NCBI RefSeq assembly: GCF_014636235.1
Contig: NZ_BMDZ01000010.1
Span: 36,862 to 100,861 of the forward strand
Direction of reading: 5' to 3'
DNA from: Tistrella bauzanensis
GTDB lineage: Bacteria; Pseudomonadota; Alphaproteobacteria; Tistrellales; Tistrellaceae
Length of the DNA: 64,000 nucleotides
Position numbers and translations under genes: made by a program. Shown piece by piece: positions 7,672-18,390 of this stretch (position 1 is its first letter; each line of letters starts with the position of its first letter). The notes below the pieces were generated by a model that had not been told where the DNA came from, ran no database searches, and saw only the letters and a list, made by a program, of their open reading frames with translations.

Positions 7672-9045
7672 ATGGACGAGACGGGTGACATCCGCGCCGG
7701 CCGTCTGCCGGCCGACACGATCCGACAGAACTTCCTCGACGCCCATCCGCCGCTCGACAAGCGCGCGGCACTGGTGGAGGCGAGCCGCTGCCATTTCTGC
7801 TGGGACGCGCCCTGCGTGACCGCATGCCCGACCGGCATCGATATTCCCAGCTTCATCCGCAAGATCGCCACCGACAACATGAAGGGGGCGGCAACCGACA
7901 TCCTGTCGGCCAATATCATGGGCGGCATGTGCGCGCGGGTCTGCCCGACCGAGATCCTGTGCGAACAGGCCTGCGTTCGTCATGACCAGGACGAGAAGCC
8001 GGTGGAGATCGGGCTGTTGCAGCGCCATGCCACCGACTGGGTGTATGGATCGGACACGACGCCGCCCGTGCCGCTCTTCCAGCGCGGCGCCCCGACCGGG
8101 CGGCATGTGGCGGTGGTCGGCGGCGGCCCGGCGGGCTTAGCTTGCGCCCACCGGCTGGCGATGCTGGGCCATGAGGTGACGATCTTTGAGGCCCGCGACA
8201 AGCTGGGCGGCCTGAACGAATACGGCATCGCCGCCTATAAGACGGTCGATGATTTCGCGGCGCGCGAGGTGGCATGGATCCTGTCGATCGGCGGCATCAC
8301 GGTGAAGACCGGCCAGATGCTGGGCCGCGATATCACCCTTGATGAACTCCGTGGCGGCTATGACGCGGTGTTCCTGGGGATGGGGCTTGGGGCGGTGCGC
8401 GCGTTGGGCGCGCCCGGCGAGGGGCTGGACGGGGTGGAGCCGGCGGTGGATTTCATCGCCCGGCTGCGGCAGGCCGACGACCGGGCAGGGGTGACGGTCG
8501 GCCGGCAGGTGGTGGTGATCGGCGGCGGCAACACCGCGGTCGACGCGGCGGTGCAGTCGAAGAAGCTCGGTGCCGAGGACGTGACCATGGTCTATCGGCG
8601 CGGCACGGCCGAGATGAGCGCCACGCCCGACGAGCAGGATTTCGCCCGGACCAATGGCGTGGTGCTGCGCACATGGCTGCGGCCGGTGGCGGTGCATGGC
8701 GCCGACGGCCGGGTGACCGGGGTTGAATTCGCCTATACCGCCCCCGATGCCGATGGCCGGCCGCAGGATACCGGCGACCGCCGGGTGATCGCCGCCGATC
8801 AGGTGCTGCTGGCGATCGGTCAGGTGCTGGTGCCCGATGGCTTTGGTGGTGCCGCGGTGCTGGAGATGGCCGGCGGCCGCATCGTCGTCGATGGCGGCAT
8901 GGCCACTTCGCTGGCCGGTGTCTGGGCGGGTGGCGACTGCGTTGAAGGCGGCATCGACCTGACGGTGCAGGCGGTTGAGCACGGCAAGCGCGCGGCGCTG
9001 TCGATTACCCGGACCCTGGCGGCGCTGGAAGGCGTCGCGGCCTGA
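7672..9045 (+). CDS. preT: NAD-dependent dihydropyrimidine dehydrogenase subunit PreT
   Basis: This 457-residue flavoprotein is the electron-input half of the two-subunit bacterial dihydropyrimidine dehydrogenase. The N-terminal Fer4_20-type domain has cysteines at 40, 43, 48 and 52, and at 87, 91, 97 and 101, for two [4Fe-4S] clusters. The FAD-binding motif is VAVVGGGPAGL (near residue 145) and the NAD(P)-binding motif VVIGGGNTAVD (near 284). AAAGGA (7655-7660) marks the ATG at 7672; the open frame continues far upstream but overlaps the preceding gene. It pairs with preA 39 bases downstream. NADH electrons pass through FAD and clusters to PreA, which reduces uracil or thymine. Confidence 0.92.
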   Translation: MDETGDIRAGRLPADTIRQNFLDAHPPLDKRAALVEASRCHFCWDAPCVTACPTGIDIPSFIRKIATDNMKGAATDILSANIMGGMCARVCPTEILCEQACVRHDQDEKPVEIGLLQRHATDWVYGSDTTPPVPLFQRGAPTGRHVAVVGGGPAGLACAHRLAMLGHEVTIFEARDKLGGLNEYGIAAYKTVDDFAAREVAWILSIGGITVKTGQMLGRDITLDELRGGYDAVFLGMGLGAVRALGAPGEGLDGVEPAVDFIARLRQADDRAGVTVGRQVVVIGGGNTAVDAAVQSKKLGAEDVTMVYRRGTAEMSATPDEQDFARTNGVVLRTWLRPVAVHGADGRVTGVEFAYTAPDADGRPQDTGDRRVIAADQVLLAIGQVLVPDGFGGAAVLEMAGGRIVVDGGMATSLAGVWAGGDCVEGGIDLTVQAVEHGKRAALSITRTLAALEGVAA

Positions 9046-9084
9046 GCGGCCTGATTTTCCGACCCATTTGAAAGGATCGTCGTC

Positions 9085-10362
9085 ATGGCCGATCTGTCCT
9101 GCAGCTTCGCCGGTATCCGCTCCCCCAACCCGTTCTGGCTGGCCTCGGCCCCGCCGACCGACAAGGAATACAACGTCGTGCGCGCCTTCGAGGCGGGCTG
9201 GGGCGGGGTGGTCTGGAAGACGCTCGGCATCGACCCGCCGGTGGTGAACGTGTCGTCGCGCTATGGCGCGGTGTCGTATAACGGCCAGCGCATCGCCGGC
9301 CTGAACAATATCGAGCTGATCACCGATCGGCCGCTCGCGGTCAATCTGGAAGAGATCGCGCGGGTGAAGCGCAACTGGCCGGATCGCGCGGTCATCGTCT
9401 CGCTGATGGTGCCGTGCAACGAGGCCGACTGGGCCTATATCCTGCCGATGGTGGAAGAAACCGGCTGCGATGGCGTGGAGCTGAATTTCGGCTGCCCGCA
9501 CGGCATGTCGGAGCGCGGCATGGGTGCGGCGGTCGGTCAGGTGCCGGAATATGTCGAGATGGTCACGCGCTGGGTGAAGAAGCATTCGCGCCTGCCGACC
9601 ATCGTCAAGCTCACCCCCAACATCACCGATGTCCGCCAGTCGGCGCGGGCGGCGAAGAATGGCGGCGCCGATGCGGTGTCGCTGATCAACACCATCAACT
9701 CGATCGTCTCGGTCGATCTGGACCTGATGGCGCCCGAACCGACTGTTGATGGCAAGGGCACCCATGGCGGCTATTGCGGCCCGGCGGTGAAGCCGATCGC
9801 GCTCAACATGGTGGCCGAGATCGCGCGTGATCCGGCGACCCAGGGCCTGCCGATTTCCGGCATCGGCGGTATCCAGAGCTGGAAGGACAGCGCCGAGTTC
9901 ATCGCCCTTGGCTGCGGCAGCGTTCAGGTCTGCACCGCCGCGATGCATTACGGCTTCCGGATCGTTCAGGACATGATCGACGGCCTGAACAACTGGATGG
10001 ACAGCAAGGGCTACAAGACCCTCGACGACGTCCGCGGCCGGGCGGTGCCGAATGTCACCGACTGGCAGTTCCTGAACATGAAATACGACATCAAGGCCCG
10101 GATCGATCAGGACCAGTGCATCAAATGCGGGCTGTGCCATATCGCCTGTGAAGACACCTCGCATCAGGCGATCACCGCCCTGAAAGACGGCCGGCGCCAT
10201 TTCGAGGTGGTCGATGCCGAATGCGTCGGCTGCAATCTGTGCATGCTGGCCTGCCCGGTGCCGAGCTGCATCACCATGGAACGGGTGGATGCCGGCACCG
10301 AATACCAGAACTGGACCCAGCATCCCAACAACCCGATGGCCAATGCCGACGCTGCCGAATAG
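9085..10362 (+). CDS. preA: Dihydropyrimidine dehydrogenase catalytic subunit PreA
   Basis: This 425-residue subunit has an FMN-binding TIM barrel of the dihydroorotate-dehydrogenase type followed by a ferredoxin domain. The active-site loop NFGCPHGMSERGMG places the catalytic cysteine at C137 and His at 139, as in mammalian DPD (Cys671, His673). Two [4Fe-4S] motifs are seen near the C-terminus, CIKCGLCHIAC and CVGCNLCMLACP. GAAAGGA precedes the ATG. With PreT it catalyses the first reductive step, uracil to dihydrouracil or thymine to dihydrothymine. The length and motif order match E. coli PreA. Confidence 0.94.
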   Translation: MADLSCSFAGIRSPNPFWLASAPPTDKEYNVVRAFEAGWGGVVWKTLGIDPPVVNVSSRYGAVSYNGQRIAGLNNIELITDRPLAVNLEEIARVKRNWPDRAVIVSLMVPCNEADWAYILPMVEETGCDGVELNFGCPHGMSERGMGAAVGQVPEYVEMVTRWVKKHSRLPTIVKLTPNITDVRQSARAAKNGGADAVSLINTINSIVSVDLDLMAPEPTVDGKGTHGGYCGPAVKPIALNMVAEIARDPATQGLPISGIGGIQSWKDSAEFIALGCGSVQVCTAAMHYGFRIVQDMIDGLNNWMDSKGYKTLDDVRGRAVPNVTDWQFLNMKYDIKARIDQDQCIKCGLCHIACEDTSHQAITALKDGRRHFEVVDAECVGCNLCMLACPVPSCITMERVDAGTEYQNWTQHPNNPMANADAAE

Positions 10363-10506
10363 GTCTGCCGGCACCTTTTCCTGATTGTCCCGGCCGGGTG
10401 ACCCGCGCTGCCATCCAGCCCCCGCGTCCGCGCGCGATGGCGGGGCGGGGCCATGCCGGCGGGGCCGCACCCTTCATGGACACGACCGGAAGGATCGTTG
10501 AACGCC

Positions 10507-12027
10507 ATGTCAGACCATGTTCAATACGGGGCCGCCGCGCGCGGGGCCGCTCCGTCCGGCGCCACATCCGCGCATGGCCGCGCGGCGGCGCATGATCCGT
10601 CACTGTGGAATGCCGATCTGGCGCCGACCACAGCCGATCAGCGGAGCTGGGACTGGCCATCGATCGCCGCCCTGTGGGTGGGGATGGTGGTCTGCGTGCC
10701 CACCTATATGATCGCCGCCGGGCTGGTATCGGAAGGCATGAACTGGTGGCAGGCGGTGCTGACCGTGCTGGCCGGCAATGTGGTGGTGCTGGTGCCGATG
10801 CTGCTGATCGGCCATGCCGGCGCCAAGCATGGGATTCCGTTTCCGGTGCTGCTGCGGGCATCCTTCGGCACGCGCGGCGCCAGATTACCGGCGCTGATGC
10901 GCGGGCTGGTCGCCTGCGGCTGGTTCGGCATCAACACCTGGGTCGGCGGATCGGCGATCTATGTTATCCTGAACGCCATCACCGGCGATGCGGTGGCAGG
11001 CAGGCCCCTGCCGCTGCTGGGTATCGATCTGGCGCAGTTGCTCAGCTTCCTGGCGTTCTGGGCGCTGCATCTGTATTTCGTGGCCAAGGGCACGGAATCG
11101 ATCCGCTGGCTGGAAAAGGCGGCGGCGCCGGTGCTGCTGGGGATGGGGCTGGTGCTGCTGGGCTGGGCCTATGTCAATGCCGGCGGTTTCGGTGTGATGC
11201 TGTCGCAGCCATCCGCCTTTGGTCCTGGCGGCGCGAAAGAGGGCCAGTTCTGGTCGGCCTTCTGGCCGGGCCTGACTGCAATGGTCGGTTTCTGGGCGAC
11301 GATGGCGCTGAACATTCCCGATTTCACCCGCTTCGCCCGCAGCCAGCGCGACCAGTTTCTGGGCCAGGCGGTGGGCCTGCCGCTGCCGATGGCGCTGTTC
11401 GCCTTCATCGGCGTCGCGGTCACCTCGGCCACCGTGGTCATCTATGGCGAGGCGATCTGGGATCCGGTGGCGCTGGCCGGCCGCATGGGCGGGCTGGGCG
11501 TGGTGCTGGCGCTGGGTGCGCTGCTGATCGCCACGCTCACCACCAACATCGCCGCCAACATGGTGGCGCCGGCCAACGGCTTTTCCAATCTGGCGCCGTC
11601 GCGGATTTCGTTCAGGATGGGGGGGTACATCACCGCCGGCATCGGCATTGCCATGTTCCCCTGGAAGCTGCTGGAATCGGCCGGTGGTTATCTGTTCGTC
11701 TGGTTGATCGGCTATTCGGCGCTGCTGGGGCCGATCGCCGGGCTGCTGATCGCGGACTATTTCTTCATCCGCCGCACCCGGCTGGATGTGGACGCGCTGT
11801 TCAGGTCCGATGGCCCCTATAGCTATCGCGGCGGCTGGAATCCGGCGGCGGTGATCGCGCTGATCGTCGGCATCCTGCCCAACCTGCCGGGTTTCCTGTC
11901 CACCGCCGGCATCATCGGCCCGGTGGGGGATGTCTGGATCCAGATCTATGGCTATGCCTGGTTTGTGGGGCTGGCCGTTTCCGCCATTGTCTATCTCGGC
12001 CTGATGCGGGGCAGGGCCTCCGCCTGA
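10507..12027 (+). CDS. NCS1-family nucleobase (cytosine/uracil-type) permease
   Basis: This 506-residue membrane protein, with about twelve hydrophobic segments, belongs to the nucleobase:cation symporter-1 family. Typical features are the N-terminal cytoplasmic NADLAPTTADQRSWDWPSI, followed by transmembrane helix 1, and the conserved NIPDFTRFARS loop after TM6. AAGGA (10490-10494) supports the ATG at 10507; a TTG at 10498 is a possible alternative. It sits between preA and dihydropyrimidinase, so import of uracil, thymine, dihydropyrimidine or a hydantoin is likely. The exact substrate cannot be read from sequence. Confidence 0.88.
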   Translation: MSDHVQYGAAARGAAPSGATSAHGRAAAHDPSLWNADLAPTTADQRSWDWPSIAALWVGMVVCVPTYMIAAGLVSEGMNWWQAVLTVLAGNVVVLVPMLLIGHAGAKHGIPFPVLLRASFGTRGARLPALMRGLVACGWFGINTWVGGSAIYVILNAITGDAVAGRPLPLLGIDLAQLLSFLAFWALHLYFVAKGTESIRWLEKAAAPVLLGMGLVLLGWAYVNAGGFGVMLSQPSAFGPGGAKEGQFWSAFWPGLTAMVGFWATMALNIPDFTRFARSQRDQFLGQAVGLPLPMALFAFIGVAVTSATVVIYGEAIWDPVALAGRMGGLGVVLALGALLIATLTTNIAANMVAPANGFSNLAPSRISFRMGGYITAGIGIAMFPWKLLESAGGYLFVWLIGYSALLGPIAGLLIADYFFIRRTRLDVDALFRSDGPYSYRGGWNPAAVIALIVGILPNLPGFLSTAGIIGPVGDVWIQIYGYAWFVGLAVSAIVYLGLMRGRASA

Positions 12028-12052
12028 GCGCCCCGCCATCCGGCCCATCTGA

Positions 12053-13537
<1,485 letters not shown>

Positions 13538-13594
13538 TGCCCCGGTGAATAAATACAGGAGCATGGCGGCCGCCGCTTGACCGTCACCCGATAT

Positions 13595-13619
13595 GGAATG
13601 CATCTTCAAGATGTATTCC
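13595..13619. promoter_or_regulatory. 25-bp near-perfect palindrome
   Basis: GGAATGCATCTT (13595-13606), one central C, then AAGATGTATTCC (13608-13619), with one mismatch that would be a G-U pair in RNA. TATAAG (13627-13632) follows and resembles a -10 box. The site may be an operator or an RNA hairpin at the end of the pyrimidine operon. Confidence 0.5.
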
Positions 13620-13640
13620 TGTGCGATATAAGTACTTGAA

Positions 13641-13668
13641 AGGGCGCCGGAGTCCGCTTCGGCGCCCT
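13641..13668 (+). terminator. Terminator hairpin after dihydropyrimidinase
   Basis: AGGGCGCCG (13641-13649) and CGGCGCCCT (13660-13668) form a 9-bp GC-rich stem with a 10-nt loop, followed by TTGT. The T-tract is weak, but position and stem strength fit termination of the pyrimidine operon. Confidence 0.65.
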
Positions 13669-13811
13669 TGTCATGTCCGCCCGTCACGGCATCATCCGGC
13701 GATCGCTGGTCAAGCCTGCTGATCGCATGACGCAGGCGGGGCGACCGTGTATCGTCTGCTTGGGATCAGGCATCAGGGACGGGCGATCGCACCGTCGGAC
13801 GGGAGGCCGGG

Positions 13812-16142
13812 ATGGCGATCGATCCGATCGCGCTCAACCGGATGTGTTTGCGCGCCGCGGCTGCGGCAGGTGGCCATGCCGAGGCAATCAGAGCCTGGGC
13901 CGGCGCGATCGGCGACGCCTTCGGTGCCGCCCGCGTGGTTCTGTGGCTGTCGGCCCCTGCCTCGTCGGCGGTGCAGTGCCTTGTCGACTGGAGCGGACCG
14001 CAAGCGGCCGGCGGCGGTGACAGCCGTGGCGGGCGGACTGAGCAGGTCGTGCGGCTGGCGGTGCGCCCCCGCCCGGTGCTGTTGACCCTGACCATGCCGG
14101 GCGGCATCGTGCCCATCGATCCGGATCTGGTGGCGGATCTGGCCGCGCAGTTGCAATTGATCCTGAACGGCATGGCGGCCGACGAGCGGGCACGGCTGCT
14201 GGCGGGCGCGCTCGATGCGGTGGATGACGGCGTGCTGATCGTCGAGGCTCGCCCGGTCGATGGCCCGCCATCGGGCTTGACCCATGCCAGCCGCCATTTC
14301 GGACACGTCGCCCCCTTCGCCGCGCTGCCGCCGCCACTGGACCGGCCGGGTGTGGTGGGGCCGCTGAGGGCGGCGATCGGCCGCAGCCTGGCATCGGGCC
14401 AGGCCGAACGTGTCGCGGTTCTGGATCCACGCGCCGATGGCGATGCCGGGATCGCCCGGCTCGACATAAGCTGCCTGGCACCCTCCGGACTGTTCGCCGG
14501 CGGCTGGATGGCGGTGCTGCGCGACCCCGAGGGCGGCCGACAGGGCGCCGAGGCGGCGGAAGCGCGGGAGCGCATGTTCCGCGCGCTCTATGACGCCAAT
14601 CCGGTACCGATGTGGATCTATGATGAGCACAACCTTAGGTTGCTGTCGGTCAACGAGGCGATGGTGACCAAATATGGTTACGACGCCCATACGCTGCTTG
14701 GCATGTCACTGCTGGATCTGCGGCCGGCCGAGGACGTGCCCGCGGTGATGCAGGTGCTGTCCACACGGGCCCGCGCCCATGAGGTGAGCGGCCCCTGGCG
14801 GCATCGGGCGGCCAATGGCGATACCTTCCATGTCGAGATCGTCACCCACCGGCTTGAATGGGAGGGGCGCGCGGCAATTCTGACCGCCGCCTTCGACATC
14901 ACCGAACGCGAGCTGGCCAACCGGGTGCTGCGGATGCGTCAGGCCGATTCCGACCGGCTGCTGCGGGTGCAGTCGGCCATCCTGGATTCCATTCCGGCGG
15001 TGGTATGGTTGCTGGACGCGGCCGGCAATGTGGTCGCGATGAACCGGGCCTGGCACCGGCTGGCGGCGGATCTGGGCGACACCGCGCCGGAAATCCGGAT
15101 CGGACAGGATTTCCGGGGCAGGCGCGATGGATTTGGCGGCGCCGGCGGCGGACAGCCGGGGCCCGGTGGTGTCGAGACCGCGCGGTCATTGCCCGCCGGC
15201 ATGGTCCAGGCGGTGCTGTCGGTGCTGTCGGGACAGAAATCCGAGGCGAGCCACGACTTTCCCGTCATGGTCGGAACCGCGACCCGCTGGTTTCAGACCA
15301 CGGTGACCGCGGTTGTCGATGCCCAGGGATTGCCGGGCGGGGCCGTGGTGATGTCGATCGACATCTCGGCGATGAAACGAGCCCAGTTCGACATCCTGGC
15401 GGCGCAGAACCGCGCCATTGCCGCCAGCGCCGCGAAGTCACTGTTCCTGGCCCATATGAGCCACGAACTGCGCACGCCGCTGAACGCGGTCATCGGTTTT
15501 GCCGATGTCATCGAGGGCGAGATGCTGGGGCCGGTGGGCGTGCGGACCTATAAGGATTATGCCGGACATGTCTCGGTTGCCGGGCGTCATCTGCTTCAGG
15601 TCATCGATGGCCTGCTGGATCTTGCCAATATCGAGACCGGCAGCCTGATACCCGACCGTCAGCCGGTCGATCTGGCGCAGATCGTGGCCGAGGCCGCCGC
15701 CGCCTGCGGCACGGCCCTGCGCCGCCATGGCGCCCGCCTGGACCTGCTGACCCAGGGGTCGGCGGCGATGGAGGCCGATCCCAGGCTGCTGTCACGGATG
15801 GTCCAGGCCCTGATCGACAACGCCGCCCGCCATGGGCGCGAGGGCGGCTGCGTTCGGGTGCGCGTGGACGGCACCGACATCCGGGAGGTGCTGATCGACA
15901 TTGTCGATGACGGCCCCGGCATCGCCGCCGAGCGGCTGCATGGCCTGACCGAACCCTTCGCCACGCCATCGGGTGATGTGCGGACGGCGACATCGGGGGT
16001 GGGGCTGGGCCTGCCACTGGCGCGGCACTATGCCGAACTGCATGGCGGACGGCTGGAACTGGTCGACCGGCAGGCGGCGGGCGGCGGTGGCGAGACCGGC
16101 CTTGCCGTGCGCGTGGTGCTGCCGCGTCATCCCGGAACGTGA
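13812..16142 (+). CDS. Soluble PAS-domain sensor histidine kinase
   Basis: A 776-residue protein without membrane segments, so a cytoplasmic sensor. The first 250 residues look GAF-like but are not clearly assignable. A PAS domain starts near residue 256 (ALYDANPVPMWIYDEHN) and ends FDITERE. A second starts near 385 (ILDSIPAVVWLLDAAGN) and ends SIDISAM. The HisKA domain carries phospho-acceptor H551 in AHMSHELRTPLNAVIGF. The ATPase domain shows the N box (DNAARHGREGG), G1 box (DDGPGIA) and G2 box (GVGLGLPLARHYAELHGG). GGGAGG lies five bases before the ATG. No response regulator gene is adjacent, so the partner is unknown. Confidence 0.92.
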   Translation: MAIDPIALNRMCLRAAAAAGGHAEAIRAWAGAIGDAFGAARVVLWLSAPASSAVQCLVDWSGPQAAGGGDSRGGRTEQVVRLAVRPRPVLLTLTMPGGIVPIDPDLVADLAAQLQLILNGMAADERARLLAGALDAVDDGVLIVEARPVDGPPSGLTHASRHFGHVAPFAALPPPLDRPGVVGPLRAAIGRSLASGQAERVAVLDPRADGDAGIARLDISCLAPSGLFAGGWMAVLRDPEGGRQGAEAAEARERMFRALYDANPVPMWIYDEHNLRLLSVNEAMVTKYGYDAHTLLGMSLLDLRPAEDVPAVMQVLSTRARAHEVSGPWRHRAANGDTFHVEIVTHRLEWEGRAAILTAAFDITERELANRVLRMRQADSDRLLRVQSAILDSIPAVVWLLDAAGNVVAMNRAWHRLAADLGDTAPEIRIGQDFRGRRDGFGGAGGGQPGPGGVETARSLPAGMVQAVLSVLSGQKSEASHDFPVMVGTATRWFQTTVTAVVDAQGLPGGAVVMSIDISAMKRAQFDILAAQNRAIAASAAKSLFLAHMSHELRTPLNAVIGFADVIEGEMLGPVGVRTYKDYAGHVSVAGRHLLQVIDGLLDLANIETGSLIPDRQPVDLAQIVAEAAAACGTALRRHGARLDLLTQGSAAMEADPRLLSRMVQALIDNAARHGREGGCVRVRVDGTDIREVLIDIVDDGPGIAAERLHGLTEPFATPSGDVRTATSGVGLGLPLARHYAELHGGRLELVDRQAAGGGGETGLAVRVVLPRHPGT

Positions 16143-16143
16143 T

Positions 16144-16165
16144 ACCCGTTTCTCTGCGAACGGGT
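16144..16165 (+). terminator. Possible terminator after the histidine kinase
   Basis: ACCCGTT (16144-16150) pairs with AACGGGT (16159-16165) directly after the kinase stop codon, followed by CTTCG. The stem is 7 bp and the T-tract poor. Confidence 0.45.
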
Positions 16166-16233
16166 CTTCGACGTGCCAGATTTCGGATGACCCGGCATAA
16201 GGATCAAGGGACACCTATGCCGGGCCATCCGTA

Positions 16234-16440
16234 TCAGCCATTGGGGCCGGCACCTGGTCCTCCAGATCCCGCACCATCACCGTCTCCATGAGACTGGTCT
16301 TGCAGGTCCGTCACGTCCGGGGGATCGTTTGAGCCGGCAGCTTTTCCATCCGTATAGTTCAAAGAGTCCCAGTCAACGGGGGGAGGGGCACATCCCACCA
16401 TCAGGCCCGCCAACGCAATTGTCACAACCAGTCCACGCAT
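16234..16440 (-). CDS. Small putative lipoprotein
   Basis: This 68-residue protein begins MRGLVVTIALAGLMVGCAPP, a clear lipoprotein signal peptide with lipobox LMVGC, so Cys17 would be lipidated. The mature part of about 52 residues is acidic and Gly/Asp/Pro-rich, without a recognised fold. TTG and GTG codons at 16455 and 16443 are alternative starts, but the ATG at 16440 gives the best signal peptide. It stands alone between the histidine kinase and the thiolase-like gene. Its function is unknown. Confidence 0.6.
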   Translation of the reverse strand: MRGLVVTIALAGLMVGCAPPPVDWDSLNYTDGKAAGSNDPPDVTDLQDQSHGDGDGAGSGGPGAGPNG

Positions 16441-16545
16441 CACGCCGCCCCCCAATTCCGGTGGTCGTTTAAAGATCTGTGGCCATGCCCCGGAACAATC
16501 AATCGGTTTTATGGAATGACCTTGGCCATGGTGACCGGGAGGCGG

Positions 16546-17694
16546 TCAGCGCCTTGCCAACACCACCGTGCCGGCGGTGCCGAACATGCCGCCGACCCCC
16601 TGGACCACCGAGATTTTTGCGTCCTGTACCTGCGCGCCGGCCGGTGCGGTGCCGCGCATCTGGCGCACCGCCTCTTGCAGCGCATACATGCCATACATCC
16701 CGGAATGCATGTAGTTGATGCCGCCGCCATTGGTGTTCATCGGCAGCCGGCCGCCAGGAGCGGTATGGCCGTCGGCGATGAAGCCCGCCGCCTCGCCCGG
16801 TTTCACGAAGCCCAGCGCTTCCAGGCCATAGAGCGGCACATGAGCGAAGGCATCATAGATCATCAGATGATCGACATCCGCGCGGGCAATGCCAGCCGAG
16901 GCGAAGGCCGCATCCCCTGCCACCTTGAAGGCGCGCGAGGCGGTATATTCCTTCATCTCGGTGATCATCAGATGTTCGACGCTTTCACCGGTGCCGATCA
17001 CGTCGACCGGCCGGGTCGGGAAATCGGCCGCGCGCTCTGGTGAGGTCACGATCAGCGCGCCGCCGCCATCGGTGACCAGGCAGCACATCAGAATCCGGAA
17101 CGGCCAGGCGATCATGCGTGAGGTCAGCACCTGATCGATGGTCACCGGATCGCGGCGGAAGGCGCGGGGATGGAAGCCGGCCCATTGCCGCTGCACCACG
17201 GTGACCCGGGCCAGATCCTCTTCGGTGACACCGAAGGTCTTCATGTAGCGCAGGGCCGGGATCGTGAACAGCGTTGCCGCCATCGTGGGGGTATAGCCCA
17301 GTTCGAACTGGCCCATCAGCGAATGGGCCGGCACCGTCCATGGCACATTGCCAACCCGCGACCGGCCGCTCTCACCATGGGTGATCAGCACCGTCCGGCA
17401 CAGACGGGCCTGGATGGCCGCCGCCGCATGGGCGACATGGGTCATGAACGAACAGCCGCCGATATTGGTGGCATCCACCCAGGTCGGCGTGATGCCCAGA
17501 TACTGCGCCAGCATGGCCGGGTTTTCGCCCGCGGTGGCGATGCCGTCGATATCGGCCGGTGTCAGGCCGCAATCGGCCAGCGCGTTCAGGGCGGCATCGG
17601 CGTGCAGGTCCAGTTCCGACATATCGGGCAGAACGCCCAGCCGGGTGGTTTCGGCGGCACCGACGATCGAGGCGAGGGGGCGGGTCAGGCTCAT
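16546..17694 (-). CDS. Thiolase-like protein (SCP2/lipid-transfer type)
   Basis: A 382-residue thiolase-fold protein of the SCP-2/acetyl-CoA acetyltransferase-like group that usually works with a DUF35 partner. Recognisable parts are the N-terminal IVGAAETTRLG, the central NIGGCSFMTHVAHAAAAI, which carries a cysteine at the usual nucleophile region, and the C-terminal PMNTNGGGINYMHSGMYGM. The last differs from the GHPxGATG motif of true thiolases, as is typical for this subgroup. It overlaps the DUF35 gene by four bases (ATGA), indicating translational coupling. A role in an acyl-CoA or beta-ketoacyl reaction is inferred. The pair faces away from BKACE across an intergenic region holding the shared GATC-type operator. 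Confidence 0.82.
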   Translation of the reverse strand: MSLTRPLASIVGAAETTRLGVLPDMSELDLHADAALNALADCGLTPADIDGIATAGENPAMLAQYLGITPTWVDATNIGGCSFMTHVAHAAAAIQARLCRTVLITHGESGRSRVGNVPWTVPAHSLMGQFELGYTPTMAATLFTIPALRYMKTFGVTEEDLARVTVVQRQWAGFHPRAFRRDPVTIDQVLTSRMIAWPFRILMCCLVTDGGGALIVTSPERAADFPTRPVDVIGTGESVEHLMITEMKEYTASRAFKVAGDAAFASAGIARADVDHLMIYDAFAHVPLYGLEALGFVKPGEAAGFIADGHTAPGGRLPMNTNGGGINYMHSGMYGMYALQEAVRQMRGTAPAGAQVQDAKISVVQGVGGMFGTAGTVVLARR

Positions 17695-18116
17695 GCGGCC
17701 TCTCCGGATGCAGCGGCGCCGGCCGGGCGGAACTTGGGCAGGGTGATGGTGTCGGACACCCTGTCGAACACCACCTCCAGGGCCATGTCCAGCATCAGGG
17801 CCTCGGGCGTCTGGGGGCAGTCGACGATGTTGGTCATCATCATCGGCCCTTCTTCAAGACGGACAACCGCCACCGCATAGGGGCCGTCGCCATCCTTTGG
17901 CACCATGTGGTTGATGACATAGCTGTGCAGGGTGGCGCGGCCCGAACACCGCAGGGCCGTCACGTCGCGGCTGCCGCAGGACGGGCAGAACGGCCGGGGC
18001 GGGAAATGGCGGCCGTCGCAGGCGTCGCAGGCCTGCACATGCAGTTCGCCGCGCGCCGCGGCCTCCCAGAACCACGCCGTCGATGGCGTCGGCTCGGGCA
18101 GGGTGCCTCTCAACAT
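17691..18116 (-). CDS. DUF35 zinc-ribbon/OB-fold protein (acyl-CoA-associated)
   Basis: A 141-residue member of the DUF35/ChsH2-type family. An N-terminal helix is followed by a zinc ribbon (CDAC then CPSC) and an OB-fold that begins at the SGRATLHSYVINH segment. Such proteins form complexes with SCP2-type thiolases or hydratases and bind acyl-CoA. The ATG at 18116 follows GGGGG at good distance; an in-frame ATG at 18143 lacks a ribosome site. It is first in a two-gene operon with the overlapping thiolase-like gene and is divergent from the BKACE operon. Confidence 0.85.
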   Translation of the reverse strand: MLRGTLPEPTPSTAWFWEAAARGELHVQACDACDGRHFPPRPFCPSCGSRDVTALRCSGRATLHSYVINHMVPKDGDGPYAVAVVRLEEGPMMMTNIVDCPQTPEALMLDMALEVVFDRVSDTITLPKFRPAGAAASGEAA

Positions 18117-18173
18117 CGTGTACCCCCGTCTGTCGGTTTTCATGCACAAGCAGTTTGACAAGTGGGGGCCATA

Positions 18174-18197
18174 TGATCAAATCTTTGATCAAAGATC
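18174..18197. promoter_or_regulatory. GATC-type operator, site 1 (shared regulon element)
   Basis: Contains TTTGATCAAAGATC (18184-18197), identical to the elements at 25715-25728 and 38882-38895. Here a second partial site, TGATCAAATC (18174-18183), is fused to its left. The core has the form GATC-AAA-GATC. It lies between the divergent DUF35-thiolase and BKACE-transporter operons. Confidence 0.8.
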
Positions 18198-18390
18198 GAA
18201 CGAGAAACGACGCCGACCCGGTAGACACCCCGAAAGCGGCTGCCCCCCTGACAGAACGATGCGATCCGCGACCGGCCGTTATGGCAGATGCCTGCGCATC
18301 TGCCGGGCGGCGAGGGGATCGCTCGGCCTGATGCACCGCGACCGACCGGACCCGCGCCACCCTCCCCGCAGGATACGAAGGAACCGCCCC

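Noticed and set aside
8137-10470. 777-codon minus-strand open frame
   Set aside because: It lies opposite preT and preA, which have complete motifs; its His/Arg/Ala-rich composition is typical of antisense frames in GC-rich DNA.
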